From: JAVVTR01 sp036653535
Lineage (GTDB): Bacteria > Bacteroidota > Bacteroidia > Bacteroidales > P3
Direction: 5' to 3'
NCBI GenBank assembly: GCA_036653535.1
Contig: JAVVTR010000017.1
Location: 1 to 42,528, forward strand
Length of the DNA: 42,528 nt
A model generated the notes under the pieces. It did not search any database, had not been told where the DNA came from, and saw only the letters and a list, made by a program, of their open reading frames with translations. The translations under genes and the position numbers were made by a program. Below are positions 34,288-42,528 of the stretch, piece after piece. Each line of letters starts with the position of its first letter. Position 1 is the stretch's first letter.

Positions 34288-37200
34288 TTATTGTTTAACT
34301 ATTATTTTATGAGTAAATACGCCAATAGGAGTAGTGATTTTTAAGAAATATACTCCATTAGTTAGCATACTAGTGTTGATAAAAGGGGTGGAACCACTAA
34401 TAGTTTTTATAGGTTTACCGGCAAGATCATAAATAATAATTTGAGAAAAAGCACCTTGAATGTATAGCTTATCTTGCACAGGATTAGGATAGAATTTAAG
34501 ATTATTTTCTATTCTTTCTTCGGTACCCACTCCTACATTGAAATCCAAGGTAGAAAGTGCGGATTCACCGGATGTGTAAATTGCTTTTACGCCAGCTGTA
34601 TGTTTTCCATTACTTAGATCTTTAAATAAGAAAGAGGTTTCTTCGGTTTGTCCCACTTTGGTATTGTCTAAATAAACGTCATATTTGGTGAATGCTTTGG
34701 GTGCATTGGCCGCTTTGTATCCAATAAAAGCATCGTCTAATAAAAGAACAAAAGCATCATTAGAAACATATTCTATACAAACATACTGTGCTTCTGCAGG
34801 AATGGTATAACTATATTCTTTCCATGTTGGACTGGCAGAAACAGGGGAAGCGCTAAGAAAAGTAAAGTTACTAACGGTTTTTCCTGTAGTAGAATAGCCC
34901 ACTTTAAAAGTTTCGTTGTAAACCGAATCTAATGATTTAGCAAAGAAACTAAAAGTGAATGGTCTACTGTATTTTAGTTGTGGAGAAATAAGAAAATCTT
35001 GATTTGTTCCTTTTACAGCCGCAAAGAAAGCTAAATATTTACTTCCGCTATGTGCTTGGAAAGCGGGGTCTGCTATGGCAGGGGTAGTGGCGTTGGGATT
35101 GAAAAGGATATAAGCCATTTTTTCTTCTGCATTGGGGAAACTAACGTTTTTAATACCGTAGGTGTTTAATTTATCTCCGTCTAAATAGTTCCATCCTAAT
35201 GCTCCAGTGGAATTTAGGGCGAAGTTCGTATGAGATTCAAAATCATCGCTTATTTCGCCGGATACATTCCAATGAAAGACTTTACTGTTGGCTACATTGG
35301 TATCTAAAACTTCCAAATTAAAAGGTTTTATTAGGGTTTCGGTAAGAGTATAACTCTTTTGATAGCTATCTTCTGTAGAAAAATCTTGATTTTCAACAGT
35401 AAATTTAGCAAAACCATTTAACTCTATAGTAAGGGTATATATTCCTTTTACCATATGGGAGAAGGACGCAATGCCATTTGGATTGACCACGGTATCGTAA
35501 GAAAAAGTGTTATTAAACAAGTGTACTTTAGCTCCTTCACTTTCGTTAACGGGGGTATTGGTTTTTACCGTAAGAGTTACATTGGTGTACATGTTTTTAT
35601 CAACTATATTAGAAATTACGGCTTCCGAGCTATAGTCTTCCGAATAAATTGCCTTTACTGCATAACGATAGAATGCTTGTGGTAGATTCTTCCATTCTGC
35701 ATCTATATAGGATGTATTAGATAGGGCATTAGGAGTAAGTATATTCCATCTTCCTGGTTTGTCTTCTTGTCCTTCTTCCAATCGCCATACTTTATAACCT
35801 TTTTTAGATTTGGTGGCATTTTGAATAGTGTTAATCGTTTCCTCTACATAAGAAGAACGACCGGATTCGCTTAAATTAACATAGCTATTTTGAACCATAG
35901 TTTGACTACTTGCTTTTTGGGGAATGAAATTAGGCATAGAGGTAATGGCTCCTTCTCCACGAACCAATAAATTCCTTGGAAATCCTAAAGATTCTACGCA
36001 TTGAAAATCCAAGGTGTCGTAAGAACCTGAAAAATAGTTTGCATTTTTTACAAAAGGCCAGTTGGTATTATTGGGGCTATTATCGTTGGCTAAACCAAGA
36101 TGTCCTTTATTGCAACTTAAGGCTAGCATAAAGCCGTGAGGTGCTTCTATTGGAGTTGGAAATTTAAATTTCGTCCATGTAGAATCGGTATTGGCTACAT
36201 TGTGTTGAGAAAACAGAATGGTAGAAGTCGGTTTTCCGTTGGCATCCAAGTCGAAAACAAAAATATTTACTAAAGGATGCAAATTACCTTCGGCTCGAAT
36301 GGTCATCCAACTCATGTTATATAAGATGGCAGGGGTTTTGTAAGCAACACCTAAGACAGTTTTCTCGTTTCCTTGAGGAGCTCCTAAGGAACTATATACG
36401 CTACCGTCATCTATGCGGAATAAACTCTTGTTGATAGCTTCACTCCAAGTGATTTCTGTGCTATTATTGGCAGTGGTAGCCAGTACGTTTTCTACAGGAA
36501 ATAGAATATCTGAAAGTTTGATGGTGCCTACGTTTTTGTCTGAGTTTTCTATTTTAAAACTTTCGGAAGTATAGGGTGTTAAGCCACTTTTAAAGAGGTT
36601 TAAGGTGTAATTTTGCGATGTATAAACCCCTGTAATGGAAAAATTACCTTGAACATCTGTAGTAGTTTTGAAGGTAGCATAACCCGAAATTTTTACTTGT
36701 GCATCTGCAACATTGGCTCCATCGGCATCTTTTACATTACCATAAATACGATAGGTAGCCAAAGAGTCCATAGTGAAATCATAAATAATGGTATCCCCTT
36801 TAACATTTAAAGTGTCTATGCTATAGTTGGCGTAACCAATACTACTTGCTTGGAATGTGTACTTTGCTTCAGGCACATAATTAAAGGAATATTTTCCTAA
36901 TTCATTGGTATAGGTTGTAATTTTCAAAGAGGGAATTTCTACCTTTACTTGTTTTAAAAGTTTACCCTTGGTGTTTTTAACCATTCCTTGTACGAAAACT
37001 CCATCCTTGGTTTTGAAACCTATTTGTGTAAAAGGAATAAAATTACTTAAAACTCCTTTCTGTCCAAAGTTAAATTCTTCTCCGAAACCGCCCCAAGCTA
37101 AAGAGCGATTTGGTGCTTTGGTATCTTTAGTTCCATAGAAAGAATGAAAATTCCCATTAAATATCCCATCCATAGGGGCAATAATCATAATGGCTAAATT

Positions 37201-39834
37201 ACCTCCTGTATATACAAATTTGTTGTTTAAGGCGATTTTTATGTGGTTTTCACTTCTTTGAAAAGTGAAAGTAGTATCGGCGACCAAAACAAAATTTGCT
37301 TCAGGAATCCAAGAGTCACTTAGGTTGGAAAGCGACGTATTGGCCATATAAATCTTAAGTTTTCTTTCTTCTATTTTTCCATTAAGATTTTCGTAAGAAT
37401 AAATTAATTCTTTGGCAATTCCCCCTTTAATCCCTATTTCAGAAGCTAAATAAATGGTTTGTTCCGCACTGGCATTAGGACCGAAAGCAACAGGAATAGC
37501 ATTGTTTTTATTACTTCTATCTAATATTTCGGCATATTCACTTCCACGATCTTGTACTTTTATTGCAATGTCTAAAGACATATCGTTTTTTGTATTGATA
37601 TCTCCATTTAAAACAGAAATAGCAGAGAGTTGATTATCGCCAGGTGTAGTGGGTGTCCACTTTATTGGTGCCCCGTATATAGCATCGGGTACAAGGGAAT
37701 CTTTAACTATTAGGGTGTCTACCATAGTTTCTATTGTAAATGATCCAAAAGGGGTTTGCATTATAGCTTTGTTAAGGAGTTTAATCACATAATTCTCTTG
37801 TGTTTTGCTCCCGTTATTTTGTACTTTTACAGAATAAGTGCTTGCTTTTCCGATAGTTGGATATTGAGGACCTTCTACAGTATAACCTCTAAAGTCTTTT
37901 TCTCCGTATTCTTCTATGGCAAAATTAGTAAGACTTAGAAGGGATTGATCGGCTGGGGATACAGCGTGCAAACCAAAATTATATTCTCCGCTGGTGGCAA
38001 CGCTAAAGAGGGTTCTTTCTGTGGTAGGATTTTCTCCTTTAAAGACTTTGGTTTTCATTACCTCCATAGTCATGGCTGCGGCATTTACTCCTTTTCCCAT
38101 GCTGATAGCTAAGGATTCACTGTGGTTATTGGTTAAAGTACGAATATCTATTTTTAAACTATAGTTTTTTCCTGCTTCTAACTTTATGGGAGGAGAAATT
38201 AACCAATCATCGGCTGCAAGAGTAGCTGAGGCATCGTACTGTACAAAAGCTTTGTCATCAATGGTGGTTTGAGACCAAGTTTTATCATCTTTATTTGCAT
38301 TATCTATAGTCCATTGTGCAAATTCTTTGGCTCCACCAAAATTAGTATAGTAGGGATTATTAAGTGCATCGCCAATAAGTAGGATGTTTGAAAAGGCAGA
38401 TTGACCTTCTCCATCTTTGGTTAAGGCAATTATTTCGTAGGTGTAGTTGCTAAGTTCTGTAATGGTGGTGTCGTTAAAAGTGGTAGTTTTAATGTTTTTC
38501 CAAGTTTGTGGGAAGGGATTTCTTTTAATGGTATAGTTTAGGGTTTTGAGGTCAATAGCACCTCCATTTTCCCCAATGGTAGGTGCGCTCCAAGCTAATT
38601 TTGCTATTTTCTTTTCTTTGGTGAGTACTACTTGTGCTGCCGCAGAGGGAATATCAAGACCTATCCAAACTTTTATCATTTTTGTAAGGCCTTTTCCTAC
38701 ACTGTTGTAAGCTACAATTTTGTAATAGGCATTTCCTATTGGAAGATTAGAGTGTGTCCAACTTTCTTGTCCACCTACTACAGGGGCATTAATGGTATGT
38801 ACTAATTGATCATTGCGGTATATTTCAATTTTGGTAAGAGTACTAAGGGCGGTGCTATCCATGCAAATACTTGGATTGGTCCAAGTAAATTTAGCGGAGT
38901 TGGTATCAGCTCTAATTATTAAATTAGAAATGGCATTTGGAGCATCCTTTTTCGCTAAGGTGTAAGGAATATACATACCAGTAATACGCATATTATCAAT
39001 GATAGTATCGTTACTTAAGGCTTTCCCTGTAAGGTAGTCTAATTGAACAAAATGATTTTTTTTATCGGTTTTATTATTGGCGGCCCAATATAAGAGATTG
39101 GAACTATGATCAAATTCCATAGATTGAAATTTTCCAGAGGGCATAATACCCGTGCTACCAACTAAGGTGGCGGAGGCTTTTGCTTTGTTTATACTGTATA
39201 AATTTCCATCCGTACTTACCGCAAACATATATCCATCATAACTGCAAGCAAGGGATATAAATCTATTGCCGAGATCGCCTATGTTTTTGAAACTCCCATC
39301 GCTTAGGTTTACTGAAAATAAAAAATTGGCTCCTGTAGAGGAATTTGCTGTGGCTGCGATGGCATACATGGTATTGGTGCTATAATCGTAGGTCATATCA
39401 TGATAAAAATAATCCATGCCTATATTATAGAAAGCCACCACTTCCTCCCGAGCAGAGTCGTTTAAATTGAGATTAGATAAAGTGGCAGGAATGATGTTCC
39501 CATAAAAGTCCATACACATATATCCATAGTATCTGCCATTGGCTGCAGCTCCTGCAATAGGAGATGCCTGCCAAGGAGTTGCCGTGATATATTGCTTGAT
39601 ACTAAAAGGCTTTTCTAAGCTAATATATCCCATTTGAGGAGAGCTAAATTCCATGGGGCCCATAGGTGTAGAGACAGAGTTTGTGGTAACTAAACATCCA
39701 TAGGCACTTTTTTCCACTAAGGCTTTAGAAGGAGAAGATAGTCGAGAAATGGTAATTCCACGATTTTGTGCATGGAGTGGAAGTAATGCCACACATAGGC
39801 AAGTAATCCACAAAGATAAAAAAGTTCGTTTCAT
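34288..39834 (-). CDS. giant multidomain T9SS-secreted surface protein
   Basis: A 1848-residue secreted protein with signal peptide TFLSLWITCLCVALLPLHA. Rough order: propeller-like repeats (~60-300, YDYSTNTMYAIAA; LYSINKAKASATLVG; NLLYWAANN), two fibronectin III domains (~305-490), a cleaved-adhesin/choice-of-anchor J domain (~495-660), CARDB-like and further beta domains (~665-955), two carboxypeptidase-regulatory-like domains (~958-1110, GMVKNTKGKLLKQVKVEIP; GNVKDADGANVADAQVKISG), another beta-sandwich, FN3-like and PEGA-like parts, a second cleaved-adhesin domain (~1510-1690, DDFESHTNFALNSTGALGW) related to gingipain and HagA adhesins, and a type A sorting domain (FYPNPVQDKLYIQG...). No protease active site is visible, so an adhesin or matrix role is most likely. 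Confidence 0.88.
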   Translation of the reverse strand: MKRTFLSLWITCLCVALLPLHAQNRGITISRLSSPSKALVEKSAYGCLVTTNSVSTPMGPMEFSSPQMGYISLEKPFSIKQYITATPWQASPIAGAAANGRYYGYMCMDFYGNIIPATLSNLNLNDSAREEVVAFYNIGMDYFYHDMTYDYSTNTMYAIAATANSSTGANFLFSVNLSDGSFKNIGDLGNRFISLACSYDGYMFAVSTDGNLYSINKAKASATLVGSTGIMPSGKFQSMEFDHSSNLLYWAANNKTDKKNHFVQLDYLTGKALSNDTIIDNMRITGMYIPYTLAKKDAPNAISNLIIRADTNSAKFTWTNPSICMDSTALSTLTKIEIYRNDQLVHTINAPVVGGQESWTHSNLPIGNAYYKIVAYNSVGKGLTKMIKVWIGLDIPSAAAQVVLTKEKKIAKLAWSAPTIGENGGAIDLKTLNYTIKRNPFPQTWKNIKTTTFNDTTITELSNYTYEIIALTKDGEGQSAFSNILLIGDALNNPYYTNFGGAKEFAQWTIDNANKDDKTWSQTTIDDKAFVQYDASATLAADDWLISPPIKLEAGKNYSLKIDIRTLTNNHSESLAISMGKGVNAAAMTMEVMKTKVFKGENPTTERTLFSVATSGEYNFGLHAVSPADQSLLSLTNFAIEEYGEKDFRGYTVEGPQYPTIGKASTYSVKVQNNGSKTQENYVIKLLNKAIMQTPFGSFTIETMVDTLIVKDSLVPDAIYGAPIKWTPTTPGDNQLSAISVLNGDINTKNDMSLDIAIKVQDRGSEYAEILDRSNKNNAIPVAFGPNASAEQTIYLASEIGIKGGIAKELIYSYENLNGKIEERKLKIYMANTSLSNLSDSWIPEANFVLVADTTFTFQRSENHIKIALNNKFVYTGGNLAIMIIAPMDGIFNGNFHSFYGTKDTKAPNRSLAWGGFGEEFNFGQKGVLSNFIPFTQIGFKTKDGVFVQGMVKNTKGKLLKQVKVEIPSLKITTYTNELGKYSFNYVPEAKYTFQASSIGYANYSIDTLNVKGDTIIYDFTMDSLATYRIYGNVKDADGANVADAQVKISGYATFKTTTDVQGNFSITGVYTSQNYTLNLFKSGLTPYTSESFKIENSDKNVGTIKLSDILFPVENVLATTANNSTEITWSEAINKSLFRIDDGSVYSSLGAPQGNEKTVLGVAYKTPAILYNMSWMTIRAEGNLHPLVNIFVFDLDANGKPTSTILFSQHNVANTDSTWTKFKFPTPIEAPHGFMLALSCNKGHLGLANDNSPNNTNWPFVKNANYFSGSYDTLDFQCVESLGFPRNLLVRGEGAITSMPNFIPQKASSQTMVQNSYVNLSESGRSSYVEETINTIQNATKSKKGYKVWRLEEGQEDKPGRWNILTPNALSNTSYIDAEWKNLPQAFYRYAVKAIYSEDYSSEAVISNIVDKNMYTNVTLTVKTNTPVNESEGAKVHLFNNTFSYDTVVNPNGIASFSHMVKGIYTLTIELNGFAKFTVENQDFSTEDSYQKSYTLTETLIKPFNLEVLDTNVANSKVFHWNVSGEISDDFESHTNFALNSTGALGWNYLDGDKLNTYGIKNVSFPNAEEKMAYILFNPNATTPAIADPAFQAHSGSKYLAFFAAVKGTNQDFLISPQLKYSRPFTFSFFAKSLDSVYNETFKVGYSTTGKTVSNFTFLSASPVSASPTWKEYSYTIPAEAQYVCIEYVSNDAFVLLLDDAFIGYKAANAPKAFTKYDVYLDNTKVGQTEETSFLFKDLSNGKHTAGVKAIYTSGESALSTLDFNVGVGTEERIENNLKFYPNPVQDKLYIQGAFSQIIIYDLAGKPIKTISGSTPFINTSMLTNGVYFLKITTPIGVFTHKIIVKQ

Positions 39835-40123
39835 AGCATAAAGTTTTAGTTTTTGTAATTCGATTTGGAGTATTCTCGTTCCTTATGGAAAAAGAACCGT
39901 ATTTTCATTTTCAATGATGTAAAAATACGCTCTAAAGAGTAGATAAAAAATAAATTTATGGCTATTCTATGGATACAAACAAAAAAAATAGGGCTATATT
40001 ATGGCTATGTATAAAAGATAATACTGAAATATTAATTGGTAATCAATGTAATAAAATATCTTTGTAAAAATAGATAAAAAGAAGTATGGATATGGATGTA
40101 AAAAGCAAAAATTAGTTTGCTAC
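39835..40123. other. intergenic region without a recognised gene
   Basis: 289 bases separate the regulator stop codon from the giant cargo gene start. I found no ORF or clear minus-strand promoter for the cargo gene. TATCTTTG at 40057-40064 matches the -7 box on the plus strand, facing the regulator gene in antisense, but with no good -33 box. Confidence 0.4.
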
Positions 40124-41941
40124 TTAGTATTTAGATAAAAAATGAATTAAGGTTTCTTCGTTATTGGTTAAACCTATTTTTTTGCGTAAACGAACTCTTG
40201 CAACTCTAACGCTATTAGGATCTAAGTTCATAATGGAAGCTATTTCTTTGATGGTTAGGTTTAATTTTAGAAAAGCACAAAGTTTGCGCTCCGAAAGGGT
40301 TAAATCGGGAAATTCTGCCAATAAATTATCGTAAAAACTTTGGTAAACTTGTTTAAATTGGTATTCAAAATCGGTCCAAGTATCTTCGCTGGCAACTTTT
40401 GATAATTTGGTATAGAGGGCATTAATTTTGTTTTTTTGTGCTTCATTCAAATTGGTTCCTATGTTATCTAAATCGCAAAGAATTTCCTGGAGCATTTCGT
40501 TTCGTTTCATTTGAAACATAAGATTGGATGTAAATTCTTTATTTTTCATTTCCAACTCGTTACGTAAGGCCTCTTCGATGAGTTTTTTATTTTCTAATTT
40601 TATTCCTTTTCGTTTCAGAAGAATGAGGGTAATGAAAATACCCGATACTAACATTAATAAAATAACATACAGACTAATTTTTTGAATTTTATGTAGGTAT
40701 TCCAAACTTAGTTGTTCATTTTTGAATTCAAATTCCAATTGCTGCTGTTGCAATGCAAATTTGTTTTGTTCAATAAGAGAATTAGAGTATTTTAAGTTTA
40801 AATTTTTATTAAGGCTATCTAAAAGAATTTGATATTTTTCTTGTTCTTGGTAGGCTGCTGCTATTTTTCCTTTGGCATATAATATTTTTGCTCGTAGGTG
40901 TACTCCCTCGCATTGACTTGCCAAATTATGATTAGCTATAGCAAGAGATAATCCTTCTGTAAGTATTTTTAATGCTTGGTCGTACTGTTTGATTTTTGTA
41001 TATAAATCGGACATTTGAACTAAGATTTCCGATAAAATATTATCCTCTTTGTTTTTTTTGGCGTAAGTGACGGCCAAATTCAGACAAGACAAAGAAGAAT
41101 CGTATTGTTGTTTCCCTTGATAAGCAGCACCTAAAAGTGCAAGGGTATTGGCTGTGGAATAATTCTTTCTACTTTGTGTAGAAATGGCTAAAGCTTTTCT
41201 AAAGTAGGCAATAGAGGAATCATAAGACTGGTCGTTGAGGTAAGTACTGGCCAAATTTGCATAGGTCATTTGACGTCGTTCAATGGGTAGGGACTTATGT
41301 TTTAATACCCCTTTAAATAAGGTGATCGCTTGTTGATTTTCTCCTAAACTTTTGTATATCATTGCTAAATTGTTAGAATACACAAGACCGTAATAGCTGC
41401 TTTTTAGTTTCGTATTTAGAGACTCCACTCTGTTTAGCTTTTCTATTGCCTTAGGCAAATTGGATAAGTAGTAGTAATATGCACTTAGAGCTAAATTAAT
41501 TTTAATTTCTAATTCTAAGTTTTTTTTATTGGATTCTAATTTTTGTATATCAAAAAGGGCTAGTCCTAAATATTTGGATGCTTGTTCTATATCAAAATAA
41601 ATAATATAATAACCTCCAAGTAGATAATGGGTGTAGGTAATGGCATAAGGATCTCCTAATTTCTTTGCCAAGCTTTGAGCCTCAATAACATATTTTTTAT
41701 AGTCTATGTCTTTGGTGTTATCTTGATATTCTTCAATAAGAGCAAATAAACAATAAAGTTTTTCCTCCACTTGGGTGGAAGAATGGAGTTGTTTAAGTAA
41801 ACTATCTGATTTAAGAGAAGAAAGCGATGCTTTTGGAATAGCAGGTAAATTATTGGACTTTTGAGCCAATAATGGCAGAGAAAGCAAGGTTATAATAGAG
41901 CAAATGCAAAAGCGTGTATATATAATATATATAGATTTCAT
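40124..41941 (-). CDS. membrane-anchored TPR regulator with LuxR-type HTH
   Basis: A 605-residue protein starting at ATG 41941 (MKSIYIIYTRFCICSIITLL, a signal-anchor ending LPLLAQ). TPR repeats fill about residues 65-380 (NLAMIYKSLGENQQAITLFK; NLASTYLNDQSYDSSIAYFR). A coiled-coil stretch rich in Gln/Glu precedes one membrane helix (~422-442, ISLYVILLMLVSGIFITLIL), then a second coiled coil, then a C-terminal LuxR/GerE-like helix-turn-helix (~545-600, DLTLSERKLCAFLKLNLTIKEIASIMNL...VRVARVRLRKKIG). The layout implies periplasmic TPR sensing with a cytoplasmic DNA-binding end, a type common in Bacteroidetes. Its neighbours downstream on the same strand are the T9SS cargo genes, a possible target. 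A -7 box at 41946-41953 lies almost on the start codon. Confidence 0.85.
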   Translation of the reverse strand: MKSIYIIYTRFCICSIITLLSLPLLAQKSNNLPAIPKASLSSLKSDSLLKQLHSSTQVEEKLYCLFALIEEYQDNTKDIDYKKYVIEAQSLAKKLGDPYAITYTHYLLGGYYIIYFDIEQASKYLGLALFDIQKLESNKKNLELEIKINLALSAYYYYLSNLPKAIEKLNRVESLNTKLKSSYYGLVYSNNLAMIYKSLGENQQAITLFKGVLKHKSLPIERRQMTYANLASTYLNDQSYDSSIAYFRKALAISTQSRKNYSTANTLALLGAAYQGKQQYDSSLSCLNLAVTYAKKNKEDNILSEILVQMSDLYTKIKQYDQALKILTEGLSLAIANHNLASQCEGVHLRAKILYAKGKIAAAYQEQEKYQILLDSLNKNLNLKYSNSLIEQNKFALQQQQLEFEFKNEQLSLEYLHKIQKISLYVILLMLVSGIFITLILLKRKGIKLENKKLIEEALRNELEMKNKEFTSNLMFQMKRNEMLQEILCDLDNIGTNLNEAQKNKINALYTKLSKVASEDTWTDFEYQFKQVYQSFYDNLLAEFPDLTLSERKLCAFLKLNLTIKEIASIMNLDPNSVRVARVRLRKKIGLTNNEETLIHFLSKY

Positions 41942-41945
41942 TTTA

Positions 41946-41953
41946 CAAATATA
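41946..41953 (-). promoter_or_regulatory. -7 box just upstream of the TPR-HTH regulator
   Basis: TATATTTG on the minus strand matches TAnnTTTG exactly. It sits five bases before the ATG, so transcription would begin at or next to the start codon, giving a leaderless or nearly leaderless mRNA if this box is used. AT-rich DNA makes a chance match possible. Confidence 0.35.
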
Positions 41954-42098
41954 CAAAATATAAAAAAAAGGATATCGAAATTCAAGAAAAATATCCACAG
42001 ATTATCCTCAAGGGCAAGGGCAAGGGAAATAAACAAAAGAAGGAATTTATTTATCTTTTTATCTTGAATAAAAAACAAGATAGAAGAGATAAGGATAG

Positions 42099-42356
42099 AG
42101 TTACCGTGCAGAAACGGCACTGACTAACTTACTAGCCAATGATTACAAGATAAGGGCACCGGTTAAAAGCCTAATTCACGCAACGGCAGACATTATACCG
42201 GATTACGAACATCAGACTCTCACAGTGGCTATTGATTCATTGGCATACAACAGAGACAATCAAGCTGTTTATAAAATATTTGAGAGTATAAACCAAACAG
42301 AAACAGTTTTTCCTAACTCGAATTTGAAAATGATGTTCAAAAAGGCGACAAAATAG
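42099..42356 (+). pseudogene. C-terminal gene remnant without a start codon
   Basis: An open frame of 85 codons from just after a TAG (42096-42098) to TAG at 42354-42356. The first ATG is near the end, so it is not a complete gene. The translation looks like a genuine protein end (YRAETALTNLLANDYKIRAP; HATADIIPDYEHQTLTVAID; SINQTETVFPNSNLKMMFKK). The N-terminal part is missing and replaced by AT-rich DNA with an imperfect hairpin (42050-42085). I cannot name the family; a transposase end is one possibility, by loose resemblance only. Confidence 0.5.
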
Positions 42357-42429
42357 ATTGCAAGGAATCAAAAGCTCCAATTATTGGGATACATAAAACA
42401 TAGTCCGAATTGTTCAACTTCTTGTGTGG

Positions 42430-42464
42430 AACTACATGAAAAACGAAGATTTTATGTAGTTTTG
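42430..42464 (+). promoter_or_regulatory. promoter with overlapping inverted repeat
   Basis: TAGTTTTG at 42457-42464 matches TAnnTTTG. It overlaps the right arm of an 8-bp perfect inverted repeat, AACTACAT at 42430-42437 and ATGTAGTT at 42454-42461, a plausible operator. The next ATG is 22 bases downstream. No clear -33 box is seen. Confidence 0.4.
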
Positions 42465-42485
42465 TACCCGTAATGTAGAAAGAAT

Positions 42486-42528
42486 ATGATTAAAAAGGAA
42501 CATGCTGAATATTGGATTACACGCCTGA
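42486..42528 (+). CDS. start of a gene running off the window, possibly a cupin-5 protein
   Basis: ATG at 42486 opens a frame that remains open to the window end, giving MIKKEHAEYWITRL. Cupin_5 (DUF985) proteins often begin with a similar AEYWIxxL segment before QPHPEGGYY, but 14 residues are too few to be sure. A -7 box lies 22 bases upstream, in keeping with a real gene start. Confidence 0.4.
   Translation, partial: MIKKEHAEYWITRL

Noticed and set aside
40057..40064. Plus-strand TATCTTTG as promoter of an antisense RNA to the regulator gene
   Set aside because: No fitting -33 box and no terminator or structure downstream; single -7 matches are frequent in AT-rich DNA.

Overview
The window is AT-rich and reads as a chromosome segment of a Bacteroidota bacterium, most likely order Bacteroidales. 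The evidence is a complete moxR-DUF58-Bat (aerotolerance) operon, an LpxC-FabZ fusion, two cargo proteins with C-terminal type IX secretion sorting domains, promoters of the Bacteroidetes TAnnTTTG type, few Shine-Dalgarno sequences, and an outer-membrane/TPR protein pair. I see no rRNA, tRNA, prophage or CRISPR array. The species cannot be named from the sequence.

Layout. 1-276 is the decayed 3' end of an IS5-like transposase gene. 335-811 (-) is dps. 1050-9365 (+) runs uvrA, a murB-folC fusion, a YfcC-family transporter and aspartate kinase; several of these overlap or nearly abut. 9393-13307 (-) holds a histidine kinase, a response regulator and a beta-helix lipoprotein. Its promoter interleaves with that of the divergent lpxC-fabZ gene (13396-14793, +). 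14794-15493 has no gene but holds a 23-bp-stem terminator hairpin and a nested GCCGAAA heptamer repeat. 15494-24169 (-) is the Bat operon: moxR, DUF58, a BatD-like membrane protein, batA, a batB-batC fusion, batD, batE. 24490-32102 (+) holds ruvX, def, a large TPR protein, an outer-membrane barrel, a RibF-like protein that has lost its riboflavin kinase half, and a YggS-type PLP protein. 32370-41941 (-) holds two T9SS cargo proteins (one Omp28-like, one of 1848 residues) and a membrane-anchored TPR regulator with a LuxR-type HTH. The last ~590 bases hold a promoter, a gene remnant with no start codon, and what may be the first codons of a cupin-type gene.

How the genes fit together. Cell-envelope work dominates: peptidoglycan precursor synthesis (MurB), lipid A and fatty acid synthesis (LpxC-FabZ), a two-component system with a lipoprotein, periplasmic vWA/TPR Bat proteins driven by a MoxR ATPase, an outer-membrane barrel and T9SS cargo. 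Stress and repair functions (Dps, UvrA, Bat) and housekeeping (PDF, RuvX, FAD synthesis, PLP homeostasis) make up the rest.

The most unusual points are the MurB-FolC fusion, the BatB-BatC fusion with a signal peptide buried inside it, the RibF protein without a flavokinase active site, the interleaved divergent promoters at lpxC, and the nested heptamer array. I found no clearly new multi-gene system; most of the novelty lies in gene architecture and regulatory DNA.
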